A model generated the notes under the pieces. It was not told the origin of the DNA and ran no database searches. It worked only from the letters and a program-made list of their open reading frames with translations. Position numbers and translations under genes: made by a program. Source: Amaurobius ferox (taxonomy: Eukaryota; Arthropoda; Arachnida; Araneae; Amaurobiidae). Taken from it: a stretch of DNA of 64,000 nt. The DNA is taken from the NCBI GenBank assembly GCA_951213105.1, contig OX578146.1, forward strand, positions 109,665,776 to 109,729,775, written 5' to 3'. Every line of letters begins with the position of its first letter. Positions within the stretch are counted from its first letter, which is position 1. Shown piece by piece: positions 22,901-36,000 of this stretch.

Positions 22901-25900
22901 AGGTCTGAATTATCAATAGTTAAAAAGTAAACAAAGTTTGGGAAAAAAATCCACATTGAATGTTAAAAACATTGTGCCGTGTATATTAAACATAATTTTT
23001 TCACTGTGAAATAAGAAATTGATTGCGCTTTATAGGGAAAGTTATCTCTTACTACTCACATCAGATTTTTTTTAATGCAATGAGTAAATGAGTTTATAGT
23101 TTCTTATATTTTCATTAAATATTTCATAATTTGCATTTTAAAATTGATAATAATTTATGCATAGTTTATTTTAATTAACCATGTTTAGTTTCTATGGGTA
23201 GTATACAGTGTGGTTGTGTAAATTCAAACTTGTTGCATTTGATGTCTTACAAAGTTCAGCTTTTTATGGTGGAGGACTGTACCATGTCTGTAATATTGAA
23301 ATAATTCTATATTTCAAAAATTAAAAATTTCTTTTTTGGATCCATGAATTTAGGAAATTGCAAAATTCATAGTACTCAATGTCTAGACCAAAAGCCAGAG
23401 ATATCGTTCGTAGACCACGTACAAAAGATAAGTTTTGGCATTTGGACAGTATCGTTTGAATAATTAGATTTGACAAAAATGTGGGAAATGGCCTATTTTC
23501 AGTTTTAAAAGTTCTTAACTTTTAAACTAATTGAAATTAAAAAGAAAAGAAAAAAACCTTGGGCTTTTGTTCCTGGTATTCAACTACCCCAGTACCAAAT
23601 TTCACGGCTGTCCGAGACTTGGATTTTTTACTATAGAAGATACACACACACAGGCAGATAGTGCGCTGGAGTTGCACTCGGTAGGCCCGGGTTCGATTCC
23701 AGCCACTGCCAAAACTGCCGCCGTGTTCATGCGGAGTACGATCACGTTAAACATGTGGGTCCGAAAGTCCTTCCGAGAGGTTGGTGGTAGGGGAAGGAGG
23801 GTACGGTCCCTGTGGATGCCTCCCCCACTGGGTTCCGGTCTAAATTGGGTGGCACTTCCCGACCGTCCAAACAGGTACCTTACACCTTTCTGGTAGGTCG
23901 GACGGTCTGGGTTTCAACAACAACAACACACACAGGCAGAGGGCGCGGTAGCCCATTGGTTAGCGCGCTGGAGTTGCACTCGGTAGGCCCGGGTTCAATT
24001 CCAGCCACTGCCAAAACTGCCGCTGTGTTCATGCGGAGTACGATCACGTTAAACATGTGGGTCCGAAAGTCCTTCCGAGAGGTTGGTGTTAGGGGAAGGA
24101 GGGTACGGTCCCTGTGGATGCCTCCCCCACTGGGTTCCGGTCTAAATTGGGTGGCACTTCCCGACTGTCCAAACAGTTACCTTACACCTTTCTGGTAGGT
24201 CGGACGGTCTGGGTTTCAACAACAACAACACACACAGGCAGACATATTCTTTTATTATATAGGATATATATTTTCTTATATTCGTAATTTATATTTTCCA
24301 GTTGTCAGTCAAATGTTCCAGTGTAATTCAAGTGCCCATGAAAATTCATTTAATAACGGAAGGTAATTTGAGTTTTGCTTATCTTTTGATATAATTCTGT
24401 TTTATAAGAATTTTGATTAATTTTGATTTTTTATTTATTTTTAATTTAATTTTAGTTATGGAAAACTAAATGATAATTTTCAATGGAAATCTGATTTGCT
24501 CCCGAAAGACAAACCAGGCGACTTTTTTTCCAGTTTGCCTAGCGAAATAAGCCCACAGAGTTCTCGTGCACCCATTATTGAGACACCTAATATAAGTGCA
24601 ATAAGTTTTACTACTCAGATGATACAGTCAATATTGTCGGGAATCAATGAGGATCAGCTGTGTTCTCCAAAACCTGTATCAAGTGTTAATGGTGAGTGTG
24701 TTTATTTCGAAATTTTTTTTCTTAATTGTACTAATAACAAAGTACAATTTTTCTTATTGGCTGTAACATTTTTGTTAGGATTTTCATTTTTCTGATTTTG
24801 CATGGTTGTATTTTTATATTACTTGTTTGTTAGTTTTATAGTTATTTTGCATGCCTTGTGTTTGCTTTTAGTTTTTATTTTCTTATATTATTTTTTGGAG
24901 AATGTTTTTCTTCCCCAAAATTTTCAAGTTGGAAACTTTGATGGAAAAGCACATTTTAAAACCCCCTGAATATATTTCAAACACTTTAGAATAGATGTTT
25001 GTTTTCATATGTATATGATAACTGCATGTGTACAATATGATAAGATCAAGAAAGAATGCATATACCACATATTGGATTTTATATGAATAGATTATGTAAT
25101 AAACTAGGAATCGCAATTTTATGTACTTCACATGATTAGAATTTGAATTATTTTGAAATTAATATTTTCCTAGCTTTATTTTCTATAGGAATAATAATTT
25201 CCATAACAAAGTAGGAATTTCCTATGCTAGAACCTTTTTCAATATTTATGTAATTCTGATATTTTTAAATTTAGATGGGCTAATGAAGATCAATACACAT
25301 TTATACTTTTTTATAAATATTTCTGGTAAAACCATCTGATTAATATTTGCCCTTTGATATGTTAAAAAGAAAAGAACATATATATCACCCCAAATATTCT
25401 TAATATACAGCCAGCCTTTTTTATCAGATTATCACGGAACTTACCGGGGGGTGGGGTGGGGGTAACTTCCCCCCTAAGGGGTTAATGATGTCACAAACAC
25501 AAAAATTGTATTCCAGTTATTTTTCACTACAATTGTTAAAACTATTAAATTTCATGATCATTGAGTCATAAATAATCCCATTTATGCATGCTTATACCAA
25601 ATTTTGTGCTTTGCTGTCATGCTAAGGAAATATAAAATTCACACAAGTTTTCGCTCTAATTAAAAAAAAATTCTATCTAGTCTAGATGTTTCATTAGCAA
25701 AGCCAAATAAGTTTCATAAAAATCTATTAATACTTGTGGCAGCTATTATGTATGCAAGAAATTGACCATATTCAGACAGACAAACATCATTCCAAAGATG
25801 TCAAAACATATTCAGGAGGTCCTAAAACATATATTGGCATCAAAATCTCGAAATAAAAATTTTCTATGAAAGCAATACTTTCTCAATACTATGTGCGAGA

Positions 25901-28900
25901 AAGTAAAAATATGTTTCGATATATTTATCTTAGGGAAGTGGTTTTATTTATTTTATCATAAAAAAAATTATATGAAATAAGTATTTAATTACTATATTTA
26001 AACATTTATTTTTTTATTTTATTTTTTGCCAGTTTTTGGGCTATCTTGAAACCCAATTGTACTAAAATCTAATTGCCATCAGGGTACTGTATAGGTGACC
26101 TGTTAAGTGACCAAATTTCATGAAATTTGAGTGGATAGTGTTTGAGCTAAAGTGAGCATAGATTGCACAAACATATACGGACACAATGTTAAAAATAGCT
26201 GATTTATATTGTAGAATGCCCCAAACATATATAAATACATTATACATTTTCTAATTGTTTGATGTCTACGTGTAGTTTTAATTGCTTTAATTTTATTTAT
26301 TTATATATATCTCATCTGTGGATTATAATATACCCAAGAATATACAAAATATAGTATAATATTCAATTCGACTTTGTTTTGGGAAGAAGGAAGTTTGTTC
26401 AAGGAAGTGTAATTAAAACTAGTACTAGTTACTTAAAAGTCCCACCCACTTTATATAGAAATATTATTAAATTGATATATTTTAATAGCTGATAATTTAA
26501 TTTGTTTTGCTGAAGCAACTTTTCTTAATTTGTCTCTTATTATATTAGCAAATTTTGAGCCATAGTATGTTGTTATAATGAGGGTTTTCTGTTTTAATCT
26601 TTCTATGAAACAACTTTTTAACTTTGGTCGGATGAAGAAACAATTTTATCTTAAAAGTTTGAGGAGAAACATTTATTAAAAATGACTTTTAATTATTATA
26701 AATTGAATATAAATAAATTGAAGTAATTTATACAGTCAACTTGCGTAAAGTACTGACAGGTCAAATCTGGAGGTGTATGTTAGGTGTAACCCACAGGTCA
26801 CTAAATGCTGATTACTGACCTCAGACAATTTTTGCTCTAATTTTTGTTAAGAGGATAGGGGTGGGGGGTGGGGGGTGGGAGCGAGGTTGCTGAATTGGAT
26901 TGCTATTGAGATGTCCTTATACCTTCAGTAGTTATCTTAGAATGGGTGGGAATGTGGATTTACTATTTATGAATGAAGATTAATTTGTTTGAACTGTAGA
27001 TTTTACATTTTTTAAATTTAATGCTTTTGAAGACATTTATTTAAAATTAAATGGCTGAATATATAAATAAGTTGTTTTTTAATTTAGTCTGCTAAATCAT
27101 AAACTCATGAATGAAAAGTGAGTGATCATATATGGACCTCAACCTAGTGGATTATAAAATATTGTGTTAGTATATTGTTTTATAAGTTTAACTTCCTTTT
27201 TCAGATATTTTATAACAGTATATGAGTAATTTTATAATACTTTTATGTCATTGTTTTTGAATGCACCTTTTAACTTAATTTCAATCCTTTATTTTTCTTA
27301 CAGTTGATCAACAAAAAATTAAAAGCATTTCTGAAACAACCTTTGAAAAGTTTGCGAACCAACTGGCAAAATTGAAGCAGTCAGTAGCTCATCAAAAGCC
27401 AGTAGTTACTAATGACAAGTAATTTAATATTGAATTTATTTTATATATAACAGCTAAACCGTTTTATTGCCATTTAATTATTTTTTGGATTTTGATTCGA
27501 TTTTTTCAGTATGTATAGATAGACCTCTACTTGCTTAAATTTGACTTGTGTAACTAGACTTATATATATAAAAAATTCTTCTGTAAAATATGTTTGGAAA
27601 TATTGTTGACTGTGTTGTTATAAGGCATCTATATACATCCAACTTGTGTTAATACGAATTGCTAGAGGAACAATATTTAGTTTGCTTTTTTGAAAATTTG
27701 TATTAACAATTTTCATTGTAACAATGGCTTTTTGGAAGGGAAACAGCAAAATTTGCTTTAACACTAAAATTCGCTTTATCAGTGTTCACTTTAAGGCGAG
27801 TAGACTGTATTTGAGTTCTGATATTATTTCTTTCCCCAGTGTGTTCTTAAAATCTACTCGGCTGATTTTCATAATTTTTCTTTTAAACGGGAGAAGTCTC
27901 GACCTGTAAATTTGTAGAATACTATGGCCCATAATTTACACAATTTGTTTTTGTATATATGTGTGTTTGTGTGTGTGTGTGTGTGGGACAACAATAAACC
28001 TCATCCTTATATTTGTGTTATGTGAATATGCTCCATTAAAATATTTTTACCAAATATTAGAAATAATGTTGAAATCCATCCCTGAATTTGAGTTACCCTT
28101 TGCCAAAATACAAAGTAAAAGAAAAAATTACAAATTATAATAAGATGTGGCTGTCTTCTGATTTGTCTTTAAAAACTAAACTGTAGTTGAAGTGACATTC
28201 CCATGCCCATGGGTTGCAATCTATTCCAATTATTTTGAGTTAGTCTTTGTTAAAATACTGAGGAAAAAAAAATTGGCAGTTATGAAAACAATGAACTGTC
28301 TTTAAATATTGAACCTTTTTCATTAATTATTTGCTTTTTCATAGAAAACAATTGTGTTTTTGCATTTTCTTAGGGCAAATATGCGAATTTTTGCATATTA
28401 AGATTTTTTTTTTTAAAGATTAAATGTATTGAATTTTGCATAAAAAAAAAATGTGGAATTTCATTTCTTAAGGTTTGCAAATAAAATGCTGCATGAAATT
28501 AATAAAGGTTATTCCATTTTATATAAATAAACTATAATGCATTGCCTAGCATTGCCCAGGTCCCAAACAAGCACCTGCTACTTAAATAACACATTTACAG
28601 ATAACACCATTCAGTTTCCAAATTGACAAATCAGTTTTCATTTCCTTTCAGTTTTATTCCAAATTCCCACAAAATCTGAAATCCTTAATTTAAGTGCAAA
28701 GTGCAGGGTTCCACAACCATAGAAAGAGAAAAATATTCCTTTTTGTATAAAGGATTCTCCCTTCTGTAGGCATGACTTAAACCCCACATCAGTTGGGTCA
28801 AAAAGTCCACCGGATCTACTGGACTTCCTTTGTAGAATCAATAATCCAAATTTTTATGCATTTGCATAAAAAATCACCCAAATTAAAATAACTTATTAAT

Positions 28901-31468
28901 TAAAAAAAATGAATTTTTTTTTTGTTCAAATGCAAAGATATACACACAATTTTGTGCTAAATTATAGAATTGTGCTAAAGTTACTTTTTGGGTACAAAAA
29001 AATAAGTATTTAATAGTCTAAAAATTGCAGATTTTGGTGAATTAAAAAAAAAAAAATGAAGAAATTGTCATACTGATTCGGTTCAAACATTGTTGGAAAT
29101 AATGTTCTTCAGTCATTTTGATGGTGCTAAGATGGAAACTCTGTGATAATATATTTGGACGTTAAGGAATCAGTTTGTGTGATAACCTCTCAAAATTGGT
29201 CTGAATGATGCTAAAACAAAATAAATAAAAAACTAATTTGAATTTAAAAATATTGATGGGACAGATTATCCCAGGTCCTGAAGTACCTGTGTACCGAAAA
29301 ATTTCATGGGTATACAATATTTAGATTGCCTGCTACAGATGAAACAGATAGACACAAACGTCTTCTTTTATCATGCAAGATTAAATGTCTTAGTTTGTAG
29401 AGGAAAATTATGTGTTTGATTATTTCAATCCTTTGAAATATTATAAATTTATGTATTGCTTTAAAATCTTAAAACAAAAATATATATAATGAAGATACTT
29501 TTATAATTTTTATAGGACTACTAATAAAGGTTATGAGTTTCTGGATATCTTAAACAGATATAATGAGGATAGCCTGTTTGATGATATTTATGGTCCAGAT
29601 ATAGATGAAGAAAAAAGCAATTCTTCAAGCAAGCCATCTTCATCAAAAAAGTTATCTTCAGAAAAGATATCTTCAAAAAGAAAGATATCTTCAGAAACTG
29701 TTTCTACTGAAAAGATATCGTTAGAAAAAGTAGATTCTAAGCTGAAAACAATTGATCCTGATAACCTTACTCATGATGTGTTAGATGATCTCCTGAGTGC
29801 TTATTTAAAGCCAAAATCTAAGAGGACAACATCTGAAAAGACAACATCTGAAAGAACAAAATCTGAGAGGCCAACATCTGAGAGGTCAAGGTCTGAAAAG
29901 TCAACATCTGAGAGATCAAAATCTGAGCGATCGAGATATGAGAGACCAACATCTGAAAGATTAAAATCTGACAGACCAAAACTTGAGAGACCAAAATCTG
30001 AAAGTAAGTAGAATTATTATTTGAAATCATTCATATGATAGCTTTATTTTCAGCACTAAAATATAGTTCACTCTACCTAATGACAATCATTGACGGGGGA
30101 GAAAATTGATTACAACTTTGTTTTTCTGTAGCATACCAATTTTGCTCCAATCGGACAAATATTTGAAGTTTTTAAACTGAACATGTGCACTTTTGCAAAA
30201 TGTTGTTATGTTATAAAAACTAACTTAATATTCCTATTTCTCACATGAAATTGTTTTATTCATTCAAAATTTTCTGCAATTAATTTTAATGTGCATGTGC
30301 AGCATGACGCAGTCACATTACACCAAATCTAATTTTATTTTTGAATGCTCATATCAAGATATTTTTGTATATTTTATTTTTTATTAATTTGATAAAAAAA
30401 TGGAATATTGCAAAATATATATGAGTATACTGTGCACAGCATGGATCAGTATTCAGAAAAGTTTGGTGTCATTTTGATGTATATGTTGCATTCTTTGATA
30501 CAAATTTTCATTCCAATTGGTTGAATATAGTGTCATAGTTATAGCAAAATAGTAAAAAATATATATGCATGTACTTATTAAAAAAAATGGCATTATTTTG
30601 CATGTGATATGATAATCTATAATTGTATTAAATTTGGCATGCAGTGCTTGAAATGTGGCAGTCCAGTGCAAAATGCATATGCATATAATAAATATGCATA
30701 ACACAATTAAAAAAAAAAAAAGTGCTGTTTTCATCTCTATGTAACAGTGCTATTTTTGTACAATATTTAGTATTTTAATTGGTTGAGTAGTTTGAGAAGT
30801 TACCTTGATTTTGTATTGTTCACTCACAGATAAGTGGAATGTTAAAGATGTTTCCCATAATTAGTATCCTAAAAATGTCTAGATTTTTAATGTTTAGATG
30901 GCCAAAAAGTGTTTTTAACATAGAAACTTTGTTTTCCTTTAGCAATAAAAGTAAAGGTGTTAAAATCAGCAGAGCATTTGCTACAATTGTTTATTTATCG
31001 TGACGGTTATAATTTCTTTTGTCAATTTCATGATATTTTTAAAATTTTCAAAATTTAATGAAATTTAAAGTTTAGAGGTTTAAAATTATGTAGAATTATT
31101 ATTCCAAAATTTTTTGTATGTATCACTACTTTTCTATAACTGAACTATTTTCATATTTTGCCCTGTATTATAAAACTGGTTTAGGGAAATTGTGTTAACA
31201 TTTCTTTTGGGTCATCGTGCTACACATTTCGGCATAAGATCAGTTTCAATGGCCCAACTTTAATAAAATATGTTCCCATTAGTAATTTTGAAAATGAATT
31301 TATGTTTATTTTCTATCTTTGATCAATTGCATATTGCATGACAGATAAAGTTTTTCAAATTAAAGTACATTTAAAGTATACTTAAAAATGTTGTTGTTAT
31401 ATTGGCTTATATTTAATAATGTGTTCAACTAATCTTATAGCCAGTGCTATATATATATATATATATAT

Positions 31469-31528
<60 letters not shown>

Positions 31529-32995
31529 GTTTTCAAATGTAATGATATTTCATGCTATAATTTTGTATACAATTTAAGAAATTGCTTGCTTGTATGTTGC
31601 ATGTTTTAATAGAAATCTGTATGAAAGTCTAGTAGCATACTTTAATATTTTTATTATTTTTGTATTCTGTTTAAACGCGCAACATGCATAAAAGCATGGA
31701 TAAGTAAGGCCTTTATCTTAAAAGGTTTGAGAGTTCCTAAATTTTAGGTGTGTATTTTAAAGTGATAGATAGTTTTAATTGTGTACTAATACTAATAAAA
31801 GTATAATGATCTCAACTTTGAATAGGATTTCCTAAACATGCTTGGCCTTGTACTTCCAAAATCTTTAATTTTCCTGTATAAAAAATAATGATTTGGGTTC
31901 TTAAAAAGTTCTTAATTTTTATTGTATAGAGTAGGATCACTGTTTCCCCCCAAAAATTTGAAGTGTTTGATTACTGCTATAAAAATTAATATGGCAATAT
32001 GAAATTCGCTGTTATTAGTAACAATATATAACACAAAGATCACTAAAATTATTTCCCTTTTACGATTCTGTACTATCAATAACTTTGGGTTACTTAGTAA
32101 AAACTTTAAATATATATCTTTCTGCCATCAAATTTAGTATACTATTCAAAATTATTAAAAGAAAGAATGTATGGGGGAGTTTGAGACTGACTAAATTTAA
32201 GTGTACTGAACAGCTTACATTAATTATGATCTTTTTATGGTTAGTAAATACCAGTTGGACCCATGGTATATATATGAAGTATGTTTTTGCTCGTACTGTC
32301 AAATTTCCAATCCTGAGATAAAGTATAAGGTAGTCTTTCTCCAAACAACAGTGGATCCCTCAAGGTTTGGGGATCAGAGGTTGGGAAACCCTGTAGGAAT
32401 AATGAAGTGTCAAATGAAAAAACAAATTGCAGTTTCTTTGATACTAATTTCTTTGAGTTTATTATTTTAATGTAACTAGCTGAAGTAGAAATTTCATAAC
32501 TGGGAGTGAATATTTCACTCATCAAACGTCAATATAATACCATATTTAGGAAAAAGAAACAAAGAAAAATCAAACCGAGACGTGCAACAAGGAAACATGC
32601 GACATTTTCTTTTTTTATTGATTTATTTTCCTTTCATGCCACTGTATTGTGATGCCTTTTAACCATTTCAGTTTAGCTGACATTGACTTATTACCGACGC
32701 TTATTTGGGCGTCATGTCCAGACTTTTTGCACTGATGAAGCAAATCTAGTGGATTTCCGAAATGTACGCAAGATTATTTATTGTGATATGCACTGAAATT
32801 TACGTTACAAACCAGTTTATTGCTTTCCTTATATACATAATGTATAAGGAAAGTATTGTGACGGGGTCGAAAATTCGAATTCGAATTTTTGACGGGAGAG
32901 CACGTTTCAAGCATGCTTGATCACGAACCAAATATTTTTGAAGTGATGTCTGTGTGTGTATGTATGTGTGAAAGTATGTGTGTGTGTGTGTGAAA

Positions 32996-33069
<74 letters not shown>

Positions 33070-36000
33070 CAGTGAGTCTGTGGAGACGATAACTGATGAA
33101 CGAATGGACCGATTCGAACGAAATTTGGTACAAAAATTACAATCCGTAAACACTGGAAGCCTATTGTTTTTATGCGCAATCGAATCTTCAGAACCCCCCT
33201 AAATTTTCGAGTGAAATTTTGAAAAAATCGTTAAAAAATCAAAACCACTAATAAAGTTATGCAAATAGGCATTTCTTATGTAATTTTTCATTAGAAAATG
33301 ATTGACATAAATTTTAGAACGCTAACATGAACCGTTCTCAAGATATTGCACATTTTTCAAAAAAATTATCAAAAAGTCATATAAAATAAAAAGAAAATAT
33401 TTCCTAGTAAGAAACATGTTCACTTTTCATATGTAATACCGTGCGATAAATTTGGTGACATCATTCTCGTGGATATAGCTCGTTCCATTCATGGAAAAAG
33501 ATACTTTGAGTAATACTTTTGTATTTGAACGTCAATAGTCATTTATCTGCTGTAAGAAAAACTTATTTCTTTGTCCATAACGCTTGGCGAGGTTTTGGCG
33601 ACGAATTTTATGGAATGTTGCCAACTTGGCGACTTTTTAAATGTTTTTAAATTAGCGAAAAACTCGCCAAATGAATAAAAATGACGCTAAATCAATGACG
33701 GCTCATTGATGATGACGACATGGAAAATGACGACTCATTGACGAAAATTCAATATTTTGGAAAGAATATAAATAATTACTATAAAAGTAATCTATTTTTT
33801 TTACTGTAAAAGTAGTAAATTCATTGCATTATATAAGGAAAGTCATGTGCCCACATCAGATTTTTATGGATTGTGTACTTTGCTAGAGTGCTTTACTCAT
33901 TTATTTTGCCAAGAAATATTTTATGTACATTGTACCAGTGTATTTGTATATGTGCATCTACAAGGTAGGATAAAAAAAGTTTGGAGACTGTGCTGATATC
34001 TCCAACCCTGATTGGAGGAGAGGGGAACTATTTTACCATGCTGTAGAGGCACATGAGATGTGAAAAGGTTCTAGCTTTGTTTATAATACAGTGTTAAGAT
34101 ATAACTAATTTTAAACTGTAAATTCTGAAATCACTCTTTATGTGCCCCAATCTCAAATATCCATACCGATTCACATAGTACATGGTTATTTAATTTTAAT
34201 GCATATTCTTTGACACTTTATTTAATGCCGCTAAACATTATATGTGCCCTCGACATAATAACAGTTGAGAACATGATAGACTAATCTTCTGAAAAATAAT
34301 TTTAAGGACAAATCACAAAATATCAAAAGCAAAGGACATCAGAGCTAATTTTAGGGAATGTTTTGATTTATTTTAGTTTCTGGTTGAAAAATTCATTTTT
34401 AATAGAAATTAATTGCTTTTTTAATGCATTGATCAATAAAGTGTGGAACTATGGTAATGTATATTTTTTATAAGATGTATAATGTGTGGACGTATAGACT
34501 AAAAAAAAATACGTCAAATGAATTAGAACATTTCTATCCATGCTTCTAACTAAGACGTCTAAGTGTGACAGCTATACCCTTAATAAAAGTTCTGAATATC
34601 AAAACCCATTCCATATTAATGCATAAAAACGGTGCATATTTTATAGTTCAGTTAATACATAAATGATGGTATGTAAAGCAATATTTCATCTCCGATCACT
34701 GTATGTTGCCTTATTTTCAAACATTTTCATATATTTTTATCTAAAAATCAATCAGTAATGAAAAATATTTTCAATATGTTGTCTAACAGAATAGTCTGCA
34801 TATGATTTAGGTATTCAGCATACATTTTCCATTAGGCACTTAATTTTCTAATTTTCAAATGACCTAATACATGGCATAGCATGGCTAAAAAAAAAAAAAA
34901 AAAAAAAAAAAAAACGATAAATATTGACCTACTTCATGAAAGGTCTTTAATTTAAAAATAGAATAATGAAAAATGAGACCATGGATTCTGAGAATAAGTT
35001 GGGGACAGATGGATTTAAAGAATAGATATAATTCAAATTTGAATGCGTTTTTGAGTTATGTAAAAAATTTTTGGGGTGGTTTGTTGGTCGACACTTTTCA
35101 TTCATTGGTCGACACTTTTCATTTAAAACTAATATCGTGAAAATTGGCATGGTAGATTCCAGAATTACACTGAAGACAAATGGATTCAATAAATGACTAT
35201 ATTGCAAATTTGAATGCATTTTTCATTTAGGCAGAAATATTGGGAAAATTTGTTGTCAGAGACCTTTTGTTTATGAAATCATAAAAATAAAATCATAAAA
35301 ATTTGGCCGAGTAGAGTTCGATAACATGCTGAGGACTGTTATAAATTCAATAAAGGGTTAGAATTCAAATTTGAATGTATTATTGAGTCAAAAATATGGA
35401 TCAAATTTGCACGTCAAGACCTTTTGTTTAAAGATAAAATTATGAAAATCGGCTGAATAGATTTGGAGAACTCACTGGGGGACAGAAACACTCTCAGAAT
35501 TTAAATATGTAGATGCTTTTCTTGTTTTTACATTTTTCAGTATTTACTTGACATTACAAAGCAATCTTATTTTCATTAAAAAAAAAAAAAATCTTTATTA
35601 AATATTTTTCATTATAACACTATGTTTTTTTTAGTTACAGGTGTCAGAAAAGAACAAAATGATAGTCCGGAAGAAATAGCCCAAAAAGTTGAGTCACTTC
35701 CAACTAAGTCATTTTTGCAAATTGTTCTTAAGAAAGTGGTATGTTTATTTAACATTCTATGTTTGCATAAGTAATAACCATTTAAAAGTATTTAATGCGT
35801 AAGTTAATATTTTTGTAAGTTGTAATTTAAATTGATAAATGGAAATTTTAATTTCTTTACATACAATTTCATAAGGAATATCAATTTGGGTAAAAATTTT
35901 AAAATTTAACAAACCCTTAAAATTTGGTGTCATTTTAAAGATAAATTTCAAAATTTTAATAATTCATAAAAATTAAATCCTAGTTATTGTGCCCTTTACA

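Larger units (their letters stand above)
30004..35640 (+). other. Large host intron
   Basis: It contains TA repeats (31448-31523), a palindrome-headed element (32823-33866), an A-run (about 34889-34913) and a set of diverged tandem repeats (34935-35500). The paired open frames near 32085-32525 show no domain and no splice support. Confidence 0.5.

Noticed and set aside
32800..33202. Open frames rich in His-Thr (minus) or Val-Cys (plus)
   Set aside because: They are translations of a TG/CA microsatellite inside a repeated element. The same occurs at 63044-63325.
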